A DNA stretch of 13,592 nt from Thaumarchaeota archaeon UBA183 (lineage in GTDB: Archaea; Thermoproteota; Nitrososphaeria; Nitrososphaerales; UBA183). The first letter of the stretch is position 1. Each line of letters begins with the position of its first letter. Below, one piece after another: positions 6,629 through 12,643 of the stretch. Made by a program: the position numbers and the translations under genes. Below the pieces are notes generated by a model. It did no database searches and had not been told where the DNA came from. It saw only the letters and a program-made list of their open reading frames with translations. Where the stretch lies: positions 1 to 13,592 of the forward strand of contig DAEE01000006.1 of NCBI GenBank assembly GCA_002495205.1, read 5' to 3'.

Positions 6629-6638
6629 GGATAAATAT
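6629..6638. promoter_or_regulatory. shared TATA element of a divergent gene pair
   Basis: GATAAATATC is centred 26 bases before the GTG at 6660 on the plus strand and about 34 bases before the TTG at 6600 on the minus strand. Its AT core reads as a TATA box in both directions. It also contains part of an in-frame ATG (6627) that would otherwise be taken as the start of the plus-strand gene. Confidence 0.55.
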
Positions 6639-6659
6639 CAAAGTCGGCAGGTCGCATAC

Positions 6660-7022
6660 GTGAGCTACCAGCTTACAGGGGCCCAGGAGAGGCGGAGGAA
6701 CAACGAAGCCAAGGCCAACGAATACTACGAGAAGGTCAGGAAGCAGGAGCAGGAGCTCCGCGACCTCTTTGCCAAGCTAGCGAGCACTGAGAAGCAGTAC
6801 GCCGACCTTCAGGCCCAGAAGGCCGAGATGGACAGCAAGATGAGGCTCCTGATGTCGAACGTCGACGCGACGAACCGAGCAGTCGCCGACCTGAAGAACC
6901 AGATAACTGGGAAGAAGCAGAGCATCGAGCGGGACCAGGGCGAGATGGAACGCTACCAGAACGAGGTGGTCCGGCTCGACAGGGAGATCGGCGAGCTCAT
7001 GAGGAACAGGCAGGCTCCCTGA
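6660..7022 (+). CDS. coiled-coil protein, unknown function
   Basis: 120 residues, almost entirely helical and charged, with heptad-like spacing across about residues 7-115 and two breaks. The composition (KVRKQEQELRDLF, ADLKNQITGKKQSIERDQG) suggests a long antiparallel or dimeric coiled coil. Prefoldin-like and small structural or scaffold proteins have comparable length, but no prefoldin beta-hairpin sequence is visible, so I leave it unnamed. It is probably cytosolic, with no signal or membrane segment. GTG at 6660 is preferred to the ATG at 6627 because the latter overlaps the TATA-like element and the GTG is placed exactly for a leaderless mRNA. The stop (7020-7022) is one base from the convergent winged-helix gene. 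Confidence 0.65.
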   Translation: MSYQLTGAQERRRNNEAKANEYYEKVRKQEQELRDLFAKLASTEKQYADLQAQKAEMDSKMRLLMSNVDATNRAVADLKNQITGKKQSIERDQGEMERYQNEVVRLDREIGELMRNRQAP

Positions 7023-7023
7023 C

Positions 7024-7308
7024 CTAGATAGCCAGCCCGAACCCCTGCACGAATGACTCGGCCCTCCTCATCTCTATCAGGAAGCCGACCCCCTTCGTGG
7101 TAAGACTGTAGGTCCTGTTCTCTCCCTCCTGTTTCACCACTATCAGGCCCTTGGAGGTAAGGTCGTCCAGGTACCTGACCAGCCTCTCATGGGATAGGTT
7201 CGCCTTGTACAGTATGTGGGTCGGCTTGGCGTCCCCCTCGTCCCTCACGGCGTTGAGGATGTCCAGGTTTATCCTCAGGACACTCCTCTGCTTCTCACCC
7301 TGGGCCAA
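7024..7308 (-). CDS. small winged-helix transcription regulator, ArnR1-like type
   Basis: 94 residues forming one winged helix-turn-helix domain. Helix 1 is LRINLDILNAVRDEG (11-25), helices 2-3 are THILYKANLSHERLVRYLDDLTSKGLI (30-56), and the wing is VVKQEGENRTYSLTTKG (57-73), followed by a short C-terminal helix. This is the pattern of the archaeal HTH_45/ArnR1-like family. It lacks the membrane anchor of ArnR/ArnR1, and its gene starts (TTG 7308) inside the end of the upstream gene for a seven-helix membrane protein, overlapping by 14 bases. The two are therefore translated from one mRNA and the membrane protein may control the regulator. A likely target is the inverted repeat at 7971-7998 upstream of this operon. 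Confidence 0.78.
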   Translation of the reverse strand: MAQGEKQRSVLRINLDILNAVRDEGDAKPTHILYKANLSHERLVRYLDDLTSKGLIVVKQEGENRTYSLTTKGVGFLIEMRRAESFVQGFGLAI

Positions 7309-7936
7309 ACACTTCGCTCCTTACGACGAAGACGAGCAGGGAGAGGAAGCCTAGAAACTGAACCGCCGTGCCGATAAGGAAGAGCCCCGGCCCCAGGACG
7401 AGGACCGAGACGAGAAGCACAAAGTGGGCAGCGAATATGAGAACGAAAGCGAGGAGCACCATCCCGGAGAGCCCCCTCTTCTCCCCCGACCTGAGCAGAA
7501 GCCCCTGGAACACTATGAACGCGAGGAGCACGAATGCGACGAAGTAGCTCAGGAGTGAGTAGCCGTACAGGCCCATCACGGCGGAGCCTGCGAGGGCCAA
7601 CGGGGCCGCAGTCTTCGCCTGGCTGCCGTAGGCCGCCCGAGCGTAGCCTGCCGCCATGATCAGGTATGCGACCATCTGGATGGTGAGGTAGGTCAGGGAC
7701 GCGAAGAGCGTCAGCACCCTGTCCGAGAAGGACTCCACCAGCGTCCTCCCAGTAATGAGGGAGGTCCCTGCGTCCACCACCAGCCCGACGCCAAGGAACA
7801 TGAACCCGACGCTTATGGCCCAGAGTAGCGAGTTCGGGACGAGCCTGTGTACTTTGTAGGCGTAGTAGCTGGTTAGGAGCGCGACCAGGGCGCTCAGTAT
7901 GTTGAGGCAGAAGGTGATGAGAGCCCCTGACGCCAA
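7295..7936 (-). CDS. seven-helix membrane protein, possible sensor
   Basis: 213 residues with about seven hydrophobic helices (roughly 4-26, 36-57, 75-97, 108-125, 127-147, 157-178 and 182-205) and short loops; no soluble enzymatic domain. I do not recognise a named family. Similar multi-helix proteins sit beside small winged-helix regulators in archaeal genomes. The gene overlaps the downstream winged-helix gene by 14 bases, so translation is coupled. It could sense a membrane or redox state and pass it to the regulator, but that is inference. TTG at 7936 is chosen because a TATA-like GTTAAAGCC on the minus strand (7962-7970) lies 30 bases upstream and the first helix begins at residue 4. 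It is divergent from the secreted protein at 8059. Confidence 0.72.
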   Translation of the reverse strand: MASGALITFCLNILSALVALLTSYYAYKVHRLVPNSLLWAISVGFMFLGVGLVVDAGTSLITGRTLVESFSDRVLTLFASLTYLTIQMVAYLIMAAGYARAAYGSQAKTAAPLALAGSAVMGLYGYSLLSYFVAFVLLAFIVFQGLLLRSGEKRGLSGMVLLAFVLIFAAHFVLLVSVLVLGPGLFLIGTAVQFLGFLSLLVFVVRSEVFGPG

Positions 7937-7961
7937 CTCTCAATCTTCGCGTTCGGCTATC

Positions 7962-7970
7962 GGCTTTAAC
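7962..7970 (-). promoter_or_regulatory. TATA-like box of the membrane protein/winged-helix operon
   Basis: GTTAAAGCC on the minus strand is centred about 30 bases before the TTG at 7936. It directly abuts the left arm of the inverted repeat at 7971-7998, so a protein bound there would cover or flank the promoter. Confidence 0.45.
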
Positions 7971-7998
7971 CTTTCGGAGATGCGGTCTAGACCGAAAG
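7971..7998. promoter_or_regulatory. nested inverted repeats, probable operator
   Basis: CTTTCGG (7971-7977) is exactly repeated inverted as CCGAAAG (7992-7998), and within the span lies the perfect palindrome GGTCTAGACC (7984-7993). The element sits between the minus-strand TATA box (7962-7970) and the plus-strand TATA box (8022-8029) of a divergent pair. This is a natural place for the winged-helix regulator encoded at 7024-7308 to control its own operon and perhaps the secreted-protein gene. Binding is inferred. Confidence 0.5.
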
Positions 7999-8021
7999 TC
8001 CAGACGCTCCTTTCCGCCCCG

Positions 8022-8029
8022 CTATATAC
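8022..8029 (+). promoter_or_regulatory. TATA box of the secreted-protein gene
   Basis: CTATATAC is the strongest TATA match in the window. It lies about 33 bases before the ATG at 8059, so the mRNA would carry a leader of only about six or seven bases. Confidence 0.6.
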
Positions 8030-8058
8030 GGAGCAGGCCCCAAAAGAAACACAGCGAA

Positions 8059-8604
8059 ATGAACACGAAGAAAATAGCAATCGCGTCCATGGTCGGAGCA
8101 TTCGCCGTAATGGCGATGCTCTTCGCATACCCAGCTGTGGCTGCGTCGCCCAGCGCTGCATCACACCCCAACTTCCAGCAGCTACTGCAAAACCCACAGT
8201 ACGCAGACGCCAAAAGGATACAACTCTCTCCGGGCCAGACGATCACCCTCACCAGCGTCGCAGGCGGCTACTGGGTCGTCGGCGACAGGAACTCCAACGG
8301 CACGGCCTCGGGGTCCATGACCCTGCAGGTGTCCGGCTCGCTGACGGGCGGGTACGCACTCACAGTCACCGGAGGGAGCCTGAGCATCAACGGCACCACT
8401 TACACCATCTCGAGCGGCTCGGCTGAGCTCGGCCCCTACGGCGTCCGAATGGCGGGCCAGGGACTGGCGGGGACCGCGCAGTTCCTCTTCGCCGACAGGG
8501 GACTGGGCAACTTCGGCAGCTCCAGCTACGGCATCCTCAGGGTGGACCTGAAGAACGGGACATCCGAGTTCGGGGCGCGGTTGCTGGTGACCATCACCGA
8601 ATAG
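8059..8604 (+). CDS. secreted beta-rich protein, unknown function
   Basis: 181 residues. Residues 1-28 form a Sec-type signal peptide: basic MNTKK, hydrophobic core IAIASMVGAFAVMAMLFAYP, then AVAA before SPSAASH. The mature part is a Gly/Ser/Thr-rich beta protein with alternating strands (TLQVSGSLTGGYALTVTGG, SLSINGTTYTISSGSAELG, YGILRVDLKNGT). Three N-G-T sequons in the mature region would suit archaeal N-glycosylation, consistent with export. It has no cysteines and no C-terminal anchor, so it is probably released or loosely attached to the cell surface. I do not recognise the family. It is divergent from the membrane protein/winged-helix operon and may share its operator. A strong hairpin follows the stop codon. 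Confidence 0.72.
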   Translation: MNTKKIAIASMVGAFAVMAMLFAYPAVAASPSAASHPNFQQLLQNPQYADAKRIQLSPGQTITLTSVAGGYWVVGDRNSNGTASGSMTLQVSGSLTGGYALTVTGGSLSINGTTYTISSGSAELGPYGVRMAGQGLAGTAQFLFADRGLGNFGSSSYGILRVDLKNGTSEFGARLLVTITE

Positions 8605-8608
8605 GGAA

Positions 8609-8644
8609 GGCGGAGGGTCAGACCCCCCGCCGTCCTCCCATTTT
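8609..8644 (+). terminator. hairpin followed by T-run, probable terminator
   Basis: GGCGGAGGGT (8609-8618) pairs with ACCCCCCGCC (8622-8631), giving nine pairs with one A-C mismatch around a CAG loop. It starts four bases after the stop of the secreted-protein gene. TTTT follows at 8641-8644. Archaeal termination mainly needs the T-run, so the role of the hairpin itself is uncertain. Confidence 0.45.
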
Positions 8645-8664
8645 GTGAGCCTGAAGACTCCGAC

Positions 8665-8674
8665 AAGAATAAAC
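8665..8674 (+). promoter_or_regulatory. TATA-like box of the peroxiredoxin-like gene
   Basis: AAGAATAAAC is centred about 29 bases before the ATG at 8699, fitting a leaderless transcript. Confidence 0.45.
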
Positions 8675-8698
8675 CCTGCCTGATGCGCGCCGTGACTC

Positions 8699-9250
8699 AT
8701 GATGGTACCTACGCTCCCTCTTGGCGCCTCGGCCCCGGACTTCGACCTCCCGGGGGTCGACGACAGCCGATACTCCCTCGCCTCCTTCTCGAACAAGGCG
8801 GTCCTGGTCGTGATCTTCAGCTGCAACCACTGCCCCTATGTGAAGGACTACGAGACCCGGATGGTCTCAATTCAGGGCGAATACGCTTCGAAGGGGGTCC
8901 AGCTCGTCGCCATCAACTCCAACGACGACAGGGCCTATCCCGAGGACAGCTTCCCTGAGATGGTCAAGCGCGCCAAGGAGCGAGGCTTCAACTTCCCCTA
9001 CCTAAGGGACAAGAGCCAGAAGGTGGTTGAGGCCTACGGAGGGGTGTGCACCCCGCACGTCTTCGTCTTCGACAGCAGGAGGGTCCTCCGGTACAGGGGG
9101 AGGATCGACGACTCAAGGGACAAGGCGAAGGTGACCACGCACGACCTGAGGAACGCGCTGGACGACCTGGTCGCAGGGAAGGCTGTCCGCGTCCCAGACA
9201 CCAAGCCCTTCGGCTGCAGCATCAAATGGTACTCGATGAAGCCCGCCTAG
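8699..9250 (+). CDS. thioredoxin-fold, peroxiredoxin-like protein (PRX_like1 type)
   Basis: 183 residues of the AhpC/TSA-redoxin superfamily. The opening LGASAPDFDLPGVDDSRYSL (8-27) is typical. The redox motif is SCNHCPYVK with C42 and C45 as a CxxC pair, as in the PRX_like1 group; the cis-proline loop is GVCTPHVFVFD with P119 and a further cysteine C117. A C-terminal FGCSIKW (C173) is also a recurrent feature of this group and may act as resolving cysteine. It probably works in the cytosol as a thiol-disulfide reductase or peroxidase; a substrate has not been shown for the group as far as I know. The first of two adjacent ATG codons (8699, 8702) fits the TATA box. The next gene starts 35 bases after the stop and may be co-transcribed. 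Confidence 0.85.
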   Translation: MMVPTLPLGASAPDFDLPGVDDSRYSLASFSNKAVLVVIFSCNHCPYVKDYETRMVSIQGEYASKGVQLVAINSNDDRAYPEDSFPEMVKRAKERGFNFPYLRDKSQKVVEAYGGVCTPHVFVFDSRRVLRYRGRIDDSRDKAKVTTHDLRNALDDLVAGKAVRVPDTKPFGCSIKWYSMKPA

Positions 9251-9285
9251 CGTGACTGGCCTTGGCCGTGGGTCGCTTCCAGGTG

Positions 9286-9741
9286 ATGAGTCTGTTGCAG
9301 GCCGCCCGGGCCTACCTGCTCGGCCTGCCGATGGAATCCGCCTGCTCCTGGGGCCTGAACAGGGCGATCTTCATCGCGGCGGCGAAGAAGGGGTTCAAGG
9401 GAGGCTCTCAGTCAGGGAGCGGCGCCAGCGGAGGGAAGGGGGCCCCCCGGAAGGAGAGCATCTACACTCTGGGGGACGACTTCGCCTTCAAGACCGAGAA
9501 GGGAGGCGTCCTGCTCTTCACCATCGGGGGGAAGGTCCAGACGAAGGAGGAATTCGAGAAGAGGGTCAGGGCACGGTTCGGCAGGACCTTCCCGGCCGCC
9601 TGGAAGGAGGCCCTCACCTACGTCAAGGGGTTCGACAGGGACGTCCTGCTGTCGTCCGGCGGATTCTTCAACGACGTGTACAAGCCGGTACGGGACGAGT
9701 GGGCCGAACGCTGGACGAAAGAGTCAGACGCCGGTCCCTAG
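9286..9741 (+). CDS. hypothetical protein with Gly/Ser linker, unknown function
   Basis: 151 residues in two parts. A helical N-terminal part (1-38, SLLQAARAYLLGLP then SWGLNRAIFIAAAKKGF) is joined by a Gly/Ser-rich linker (39-54) to a C-terminal domain with a beta hairpin (YTLGDDFAFKTEKGGVLLFTI) and helices ending in DVYKPVRDEWAERW. No catalytic motif, signal peptide or clear membrane helix is visible. I do not recognise the family. ATG 9286 is chosen; TTG 9262, GTG 9268 and GTG 9283 are in-frame alternatives. It lies 35 bases after the peroxiredoxin-like gene with no TATA box between, so an operon is likely. Its TAG stop overlaps the stop of the convergent ParB-like gene. Confidence 0.6.
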   Translation: MSLLQAARAYLLGLPMESACSWGLNRAIFIAAAKKGFKGGSQSGSGASGGKGAPRKESIYTLGDDFAFKTEKGGVLLFTIGGKVQTKEEFEKRVRARFGRTFPAAWKEALTYVKGFDRDVLLSSGGFFNDVYKPVRDEWAERWTKESDAGP

Positions 9742-10586
9742 GCGTACCGCTGTTGCCTGAGCCACGAGTGGATTGCCAGAGTTGCGACCGCCTCCATGGT
9801 CGTGTTTCTCTCCTCGGCCGCCCTCCTTAGCCCGTCGGCCACCCGCGGGTCCAGCAGTATGTCGAGCTTGACGGCGTGGAGGTACGACACCTCCTTCTTG
9901 ATGTCCTCCACAGGCCTCTGTGGAGCCATCACGAAATGACTGACGACGTTCTCGGCCTCGGGGGTAGGCAGCGGGGCTATGGTCTCGGCCAGCTCCTTCA
10001 GCTGAGTGGCCCTCTCCCTCCTGGGGAGTTCCAGGACTGTCGGCGCCTCCTCCGCCCTATGCAGGAACGTCGCATGCCTCACCGGCAGCACCCCCTCCCT
10101 CCGCTCCTTCGGGAGCGGGGCCTGCTTCACTGCGATGTCCGCCTTCGCCTCCTTGCGGATGTTCCTCACGGCCTCCACAGCGCTTATCCTGTCGTCTACG
10201 TACCTCCTCGACTTCCCCAGCGCCTTGGCCACCTGCTCTGACGAGCCGTAGGTTCTCGGGTTCACCTTCCTGAGCGCAACTATGGCGTCATACTCCTCCT
10301 CAGGCTCGATGTCCCTCCTCTGGATGTTCTCCACGAGAGAGACTATGATTGCCTCTTCGTCCGTCATGGGCCTGACTATGGCTGGAACCTTCTTGAGCCC
10401 GACAATCTTCGCGGCCTCGTACCTCCTCGACCCGACAACCAGCTCATACCTCCCCCCTATGGGCCTGGCCAGGACTGGCTCCAGGATCCCCTTCTCTCTC
10501 ACCGAGTCCACGAGGTCCCCCACGTCGCCAGGGTTCTTCCTGACGTTGGTCTTACCGACGAAGAGCTTCGAGATTTCGACTGACAT
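9738..10586 (-). CDS. ParB-like protein with C-terminal ribbon-helix-helix-like segment
   Basis: 282 residues. The N-terminal ParB/Srx-type nucleotide-binding domain (about 1-95) has NVRKNPGD, EKGILEPVLARP, GSRRYEAA (52-59, the G-x-RR-x-x-A CTP-contact box) and VENIQRRDI (85-93, the ENIQR motif). A helix-turn-helix follows (SSEQVAKALGKSRRYVDDRI, about 115-134). After a long middle region, VKLDILLDPRVADGLRRAAE (239-258) with the next helix TMEAVATLAIHSWLRQQ reads like a ribbon-helix-helix fold in place of the usual ParB dimerisation tail. ParB proteins are CTP-dependent clamps that load at parS sites. No ParA gene or parS-like site is seen here, so this may be a chromosome organiser or a regulator. 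TTG 10640 would add 18 residues, with a TATA-like CTTAAGA 34 bases before it; ATG 10586 starts directly at the domain. Confidence 0.82.
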   Translation of the reverse strand: MSVEISKLFVGKTNVRKNPGDVGDLVDSVREKGILEPVLARPIGGRYELVVGSRRYEAAKIVGLKKVPAIVRPMTDEEAIIVSLVENIQRRDIEPEEEYDAIVALRKVNPRTYGSSEQVAKALGKSRRYVDDRISAVEAVRNIRKEAKADIAVKQAPLPKERREGVLPVRHATFLHRAEEAPTVLELPRRERATQLKELAETIAPLPTPEAENVVSHFVMAPQRPVEDIKKEVSYLHAVKLDILLDPRVADGLRRAAEERNTTMEAVATLAIHSWLRQQRYA

Positions 10587-10685
10587 TATGGCCCCCGTCT
10601 GCTCCTTCCAACCCTGCTGCGCAGAGGTAAACTTGGGCAAAATTCAGCCGTATCACCGTCCGGGGCGTTCTTAAGACTATCCGGG

Positions 10686-10709
10686 CCCTCGGGAAAGGCT
10701 CCGCGAGGG
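10686..10709 (-). terminator. hairpin directly after trpB2, possible terminator
   Basis: CCCTCG (10686-10691) pairs with CGAGGG (10704-10709), and inside it GGA (10692-10694) pairs with TCC (10700-10702) with one bulged base. This gives a nine-pair stem around a five-base loop, immediately after the trpB2 stop codon on the minus strand. No long T-run follows on that strand, so termination is tentative. Confidence 0.35.
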
Positions 10710-12011
10710 TCAGTCGAGCCTTACCTTGCTCCTGTAGGCGTCAAGGTCGAGGAAGCCGTGGCCGCTGATGTTGGCAAGGATGCACTTCTCTTCCCCTGCG
10801 GCCTCGGCCTTCTTCGCTTCATCAATGGCCGCCCTGACGGCGTGGGCCGACTCCCCAGCGATGAGCCACCCCTCGGTTTCAAGGAAGACCTTCGCGGCCT
10901 CGAAGACGAGCTCCTCGTCGCTCGGGTAGGCGACTGCCCTGACGTACCCCCTGTTCCTGAGGGCACTGATTATGGGGGCGGCCGCGTGATATCTGAGGCC
11001 GTCCGACTTGATGGGCGTCATGTCCGTATCATGGCCGAGGGTGTACATCATCATCAGAGGCGTGTGGCCGGCAGTGTCCCCAAAGTCGTACCTGTACTCC
11101 CCCTTCACCAGGTTGGGCGCGGCCTCAGACTGCGCGGCGAGGAACTCGCATTCCCTCTTCTTCTGTAGGACCTCCCCTATGAACGGGAGGGCCACCCCTC
11201 CGAAGTTGGAGCCTCCTCCCAGGCAACCAATCACGAGGTCCGGGGAATCGTCTGCCTTCTCGAACTGCTTGATGCACTCCAGCCCGATGACCGACTGATG
11301 AATGAGGACGTGGTTCAGCACCGACCCGAGGCAGTACACCCTGTCCGCCCCCAGGTCAGTGTACTCGAGCCCCTCCGACACCGCTATCCCGAGCGAGCCC
11401 GGGTGCTTCGGGTCGACCGCGAGCAGCTTCCTCCCGAACGCCGTCTGGTCGCTCGGAGAAGCGTAGACCTTAGCGCCGTACATCTGCATGAGGAACTTCC
11501 TCTCCGTCTTCCAGTCGTAGACTGCCCGCACCCAGAAGACAACCGTCTTCAGGCCGAGAAGGGACGAGGCGTATGCGAGCGCCGTCCCCCACTGGCCGGC
11601 ACCTGTCTCAGTGACCAAGGTCTTCTTCCCCTCCTTTGCAGCGTAGTATGCTTGGGCTATGGCCGTGTTCACCTTGTGAGACCCTGTGGGGCTAAGGTCC
11701 TCGCGCTTGTAGTAGATCCTGACCTTCCTCAGCCCCAATCTCTGCTCGAGGCGCTTCGCCCTGTACAGGGGCCTAGGCCTTCCCGCATGGATGTAGAGCT
11801 CCCTTACCTCCTCCGGGATGTCAATCCACCGAGAGGAAGACATCTCCTGCCGAAGGCACTCCCCGACAAGCCGCTTCTTCAGGGCGTCCATCCTCGACTC
11901 GCCATCCCCCGGCTCCCTCGGGGGCGGCAGACCGCCGGGGATGTCGGGTACGACGTTGTACCACTTCCGCGGTAGTTCCTCGGGATCAAGGGCTATCTGG
12001 TCGGTTTTCAT
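10710..12011 (-). CDS. trpB2: TrpB2-type tryptophan synthase beta chain
   Basis: 433 residues, the longer TrpB2 form, as opposed to the roughly 400-residue TrpB1 that pairs with TrpA. It is a fold-type II pyridoxal phosphate enzyme. The cofactor lysine is K113 in PTGSHKVNTAIAQA, the catalytic glutamate is in TETGAGQWG (E134), and the phosphate-binding loop is LGGGSNFGG (263-271). The N-terminal GRPRPLYRAKRLE and YYKREDLSPTG are also typical. The usual reaction is indole plus serine to tryptophan; stand-alone TrpB2 enzymes are thought to salvage free indole or act as serine deaminases. No other trp gene is in the window, supporting a solitary role. The ATG at 12011 lies about 26 bases after a TATA-like TTATGTAG (12033-12040), so the mRNA is probably leaderless. 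Confidence 0.93.
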   Translation of the reverse strand: MKTDQIALDPEELPRKWYNVVPDIPGGLPPPREPGDGESRMDALKKRLVGECLRQEMSSSRWIDIPEEVRELYIHAGRPRPLYRAKRLEQRLGLRKVRIYYKREDLSPTGSHKVNTAIAQAYYAAKEGKKTLVTETGAGQWGTALAYASSLLGLKTVVFWVRAVYDWKTERKFLMQMYGAKVYASPSDQTAFGRKLLAVDPKHPGSLGIAVSEGLEYTDLGADRVYCLGSVLNHVLIHQSVIGLECIKQFEKADDSPDLVIGCLGGGSNFGGVALPFIGEVLQKKRECEFLAAQSEAAPNLVKGEYRYDFGDTAGHTPLMMMYTLGHDTDMTPIKSDGLRYHAAAPIISALRNRGYVRAVAYPSDEELVFEAAKVFLETEGWLIAGESAHAVRAAIDEAKKAEAAGEEKCILANISGHGFLDLDAYRSKVRLD

Positions 12012-12032
12012 CGTGGCGGGCTTCAGCTGATT

Positions 12033-12040
12033 CTACATAA
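12033..12040 (-). promoter_or_regulatory. TATA box of trpB2
   Basis: TTATGTAG on the minus strand is centred about 26 bases before the trpB2 ATG at 12011, the expected distance for a leaderless archaeal mRNA. Confidence 0.5.
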
Positions 12041-12082
12041 GACCTATGCCGAATGACTTAGGGCACGTTCCTACGCCGCTGA

Positions 12083-12090
12083 AAATTTAA
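12083..12090 (+). promoter_or_regulatory. TATA box of msrB
   Basis: AAATTTAA stands out in the trpB2-msrB divergent gap. It is 20 bases from the ATG at 12107 and 29 bases from the in-frame ATG at 12116, which slightly favours the second start. Confidence 0.5.
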
Positions 12091-12106
12091 ACTCGGGCCC
12101 AGGCTC

Positions 12107-12505
12107 ATGCCCCCAATGCTCACCCGCGAAGAGATGGAGAAGCTCAAGGCGAAACTGAACAGGGAGTCTGTCAACGTCTGCTTCAACAAGGGGACAGAAG
12201 CACCCTTCACGGGAAAGTACTGGGACAACCACGAGAAGGGCACCTACTCATGCGTCGTCTGCGGCACCCCTCTCTTCACCTCGGAAACGAAGTTCGAGTC
12301 GGGCACAGGGTGGCCGAGCTTCTTCCAGCCCCTGTCCGGGGGCGTCATCAAGGAAGATACCGACCGGACCTTCGGCATGGTCAGGACGGAGGTCAGCTGC
12401 GCCAACTGCGGCGTCCACCTCGGGCACGTCTTCGACGACGGCCCCCGGCCGACAGGCCTGCGCTACTGCATGAACTCGGCAGCCTTAGAATTCGCAAAGG
12501 CGTAG
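12107..12505 (+). CDS. msrB: peptide-methionine (R)-S-oxide reductase MsrB
   Basis: 132 residues, complete. MsrB reduces the R form of methionine sulfoxide in oxidised proteins. The zinc site is two CxxC pairs: CVVCGTPLF (C49, C52) and [12 protein letters not shown] (C98, C101). The core GTGWPSFF (66-73) is present, and the catalytic cysteine is C121 in [11 protein letters not shown]. No conserved resolving cysteine is visible in the usual N-terminal position; C25 might take that role, or thioredoxin may reduce the sulfenic acid directly. No msrA is in the window. ATG 12107 is reported, but ATG 12116 (three codons later) is better placed relative to the TATA element at 12083-12090. A strong hairpin follows the stop. 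Confidence 0.94.
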   Translation: MPPMLTREEMEKLKAKLNRESVNVCFNKGTEAPFTGKYWDNHEKGTYSCVVCGTPLFTSETKFESGTGWPSFFQPLSGGVIKEDTDRTFGMVRTEVSCANCGVHLGHVFDDGPRPTGLRYCMNSAALEFAKA

Positions 12506-12514
12506 CTTCTGGGA

Positions 12515-12532
12515 GCGGGGGCCCACCCCCGC
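12515..12532 (+). terminator. GC-rich hairpin after msrB, possible terminator
   Basis: GCGGGGG (12515-12521) pairs perfectly with CCCCCGC (12526-12532) around a CCCA loop, starting 10 bases after the msrB stop. Only TTT follows (12536-12538), so it is a candidate and not a certain terminator. Confidence 0.4.
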
Positions 12533-12580
12533 CCGTTTCGCTCTCATATCGGATCTGAGACCCCTTGTTAAACCTCCAAC

Positions 12581-12613
12581 GGGACGGCGCCCCCCCACAG
12601 CAAGCGTCGTCCC
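12581..12613. repeat. 10-pair hairpin in the gene-free region
   Basis: GGGACGGCGC (12581-12590) pairs with GCGTCGTCCC (12604-12613) over ten positions with a single G-U pair, around a 13-base C-rich loop. A TATA-like TTGTTAAACC lies just upstream (12564-12573). The structure could belong to a transcript that starts within this gap. Confidence 0.5.
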
Positions 12614-12629
12614 TCTCATGCGGCTGAAC

Positions 12630-12643
12630 TTTGGTTAACCAAA
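12630..12643. promoter_or_regulatory. 14-base perfect palindrome, possible operator
   Basis: TTTGGTTAACCAAA is a perfect palindrome in a GC-rich setting. Its AT-rich centre could bind a dimeric regulator, or act as a bidirectional promoter element for the downstream gene or an unseen RNA. Confidence 0.45.

Noticed and set aside
11298..11975. Plus-strand frame of 225 codons
   Set aside because: Fully antisense to trpB2, which has every family motif; Arg/Leu/Pro-rich shadow.
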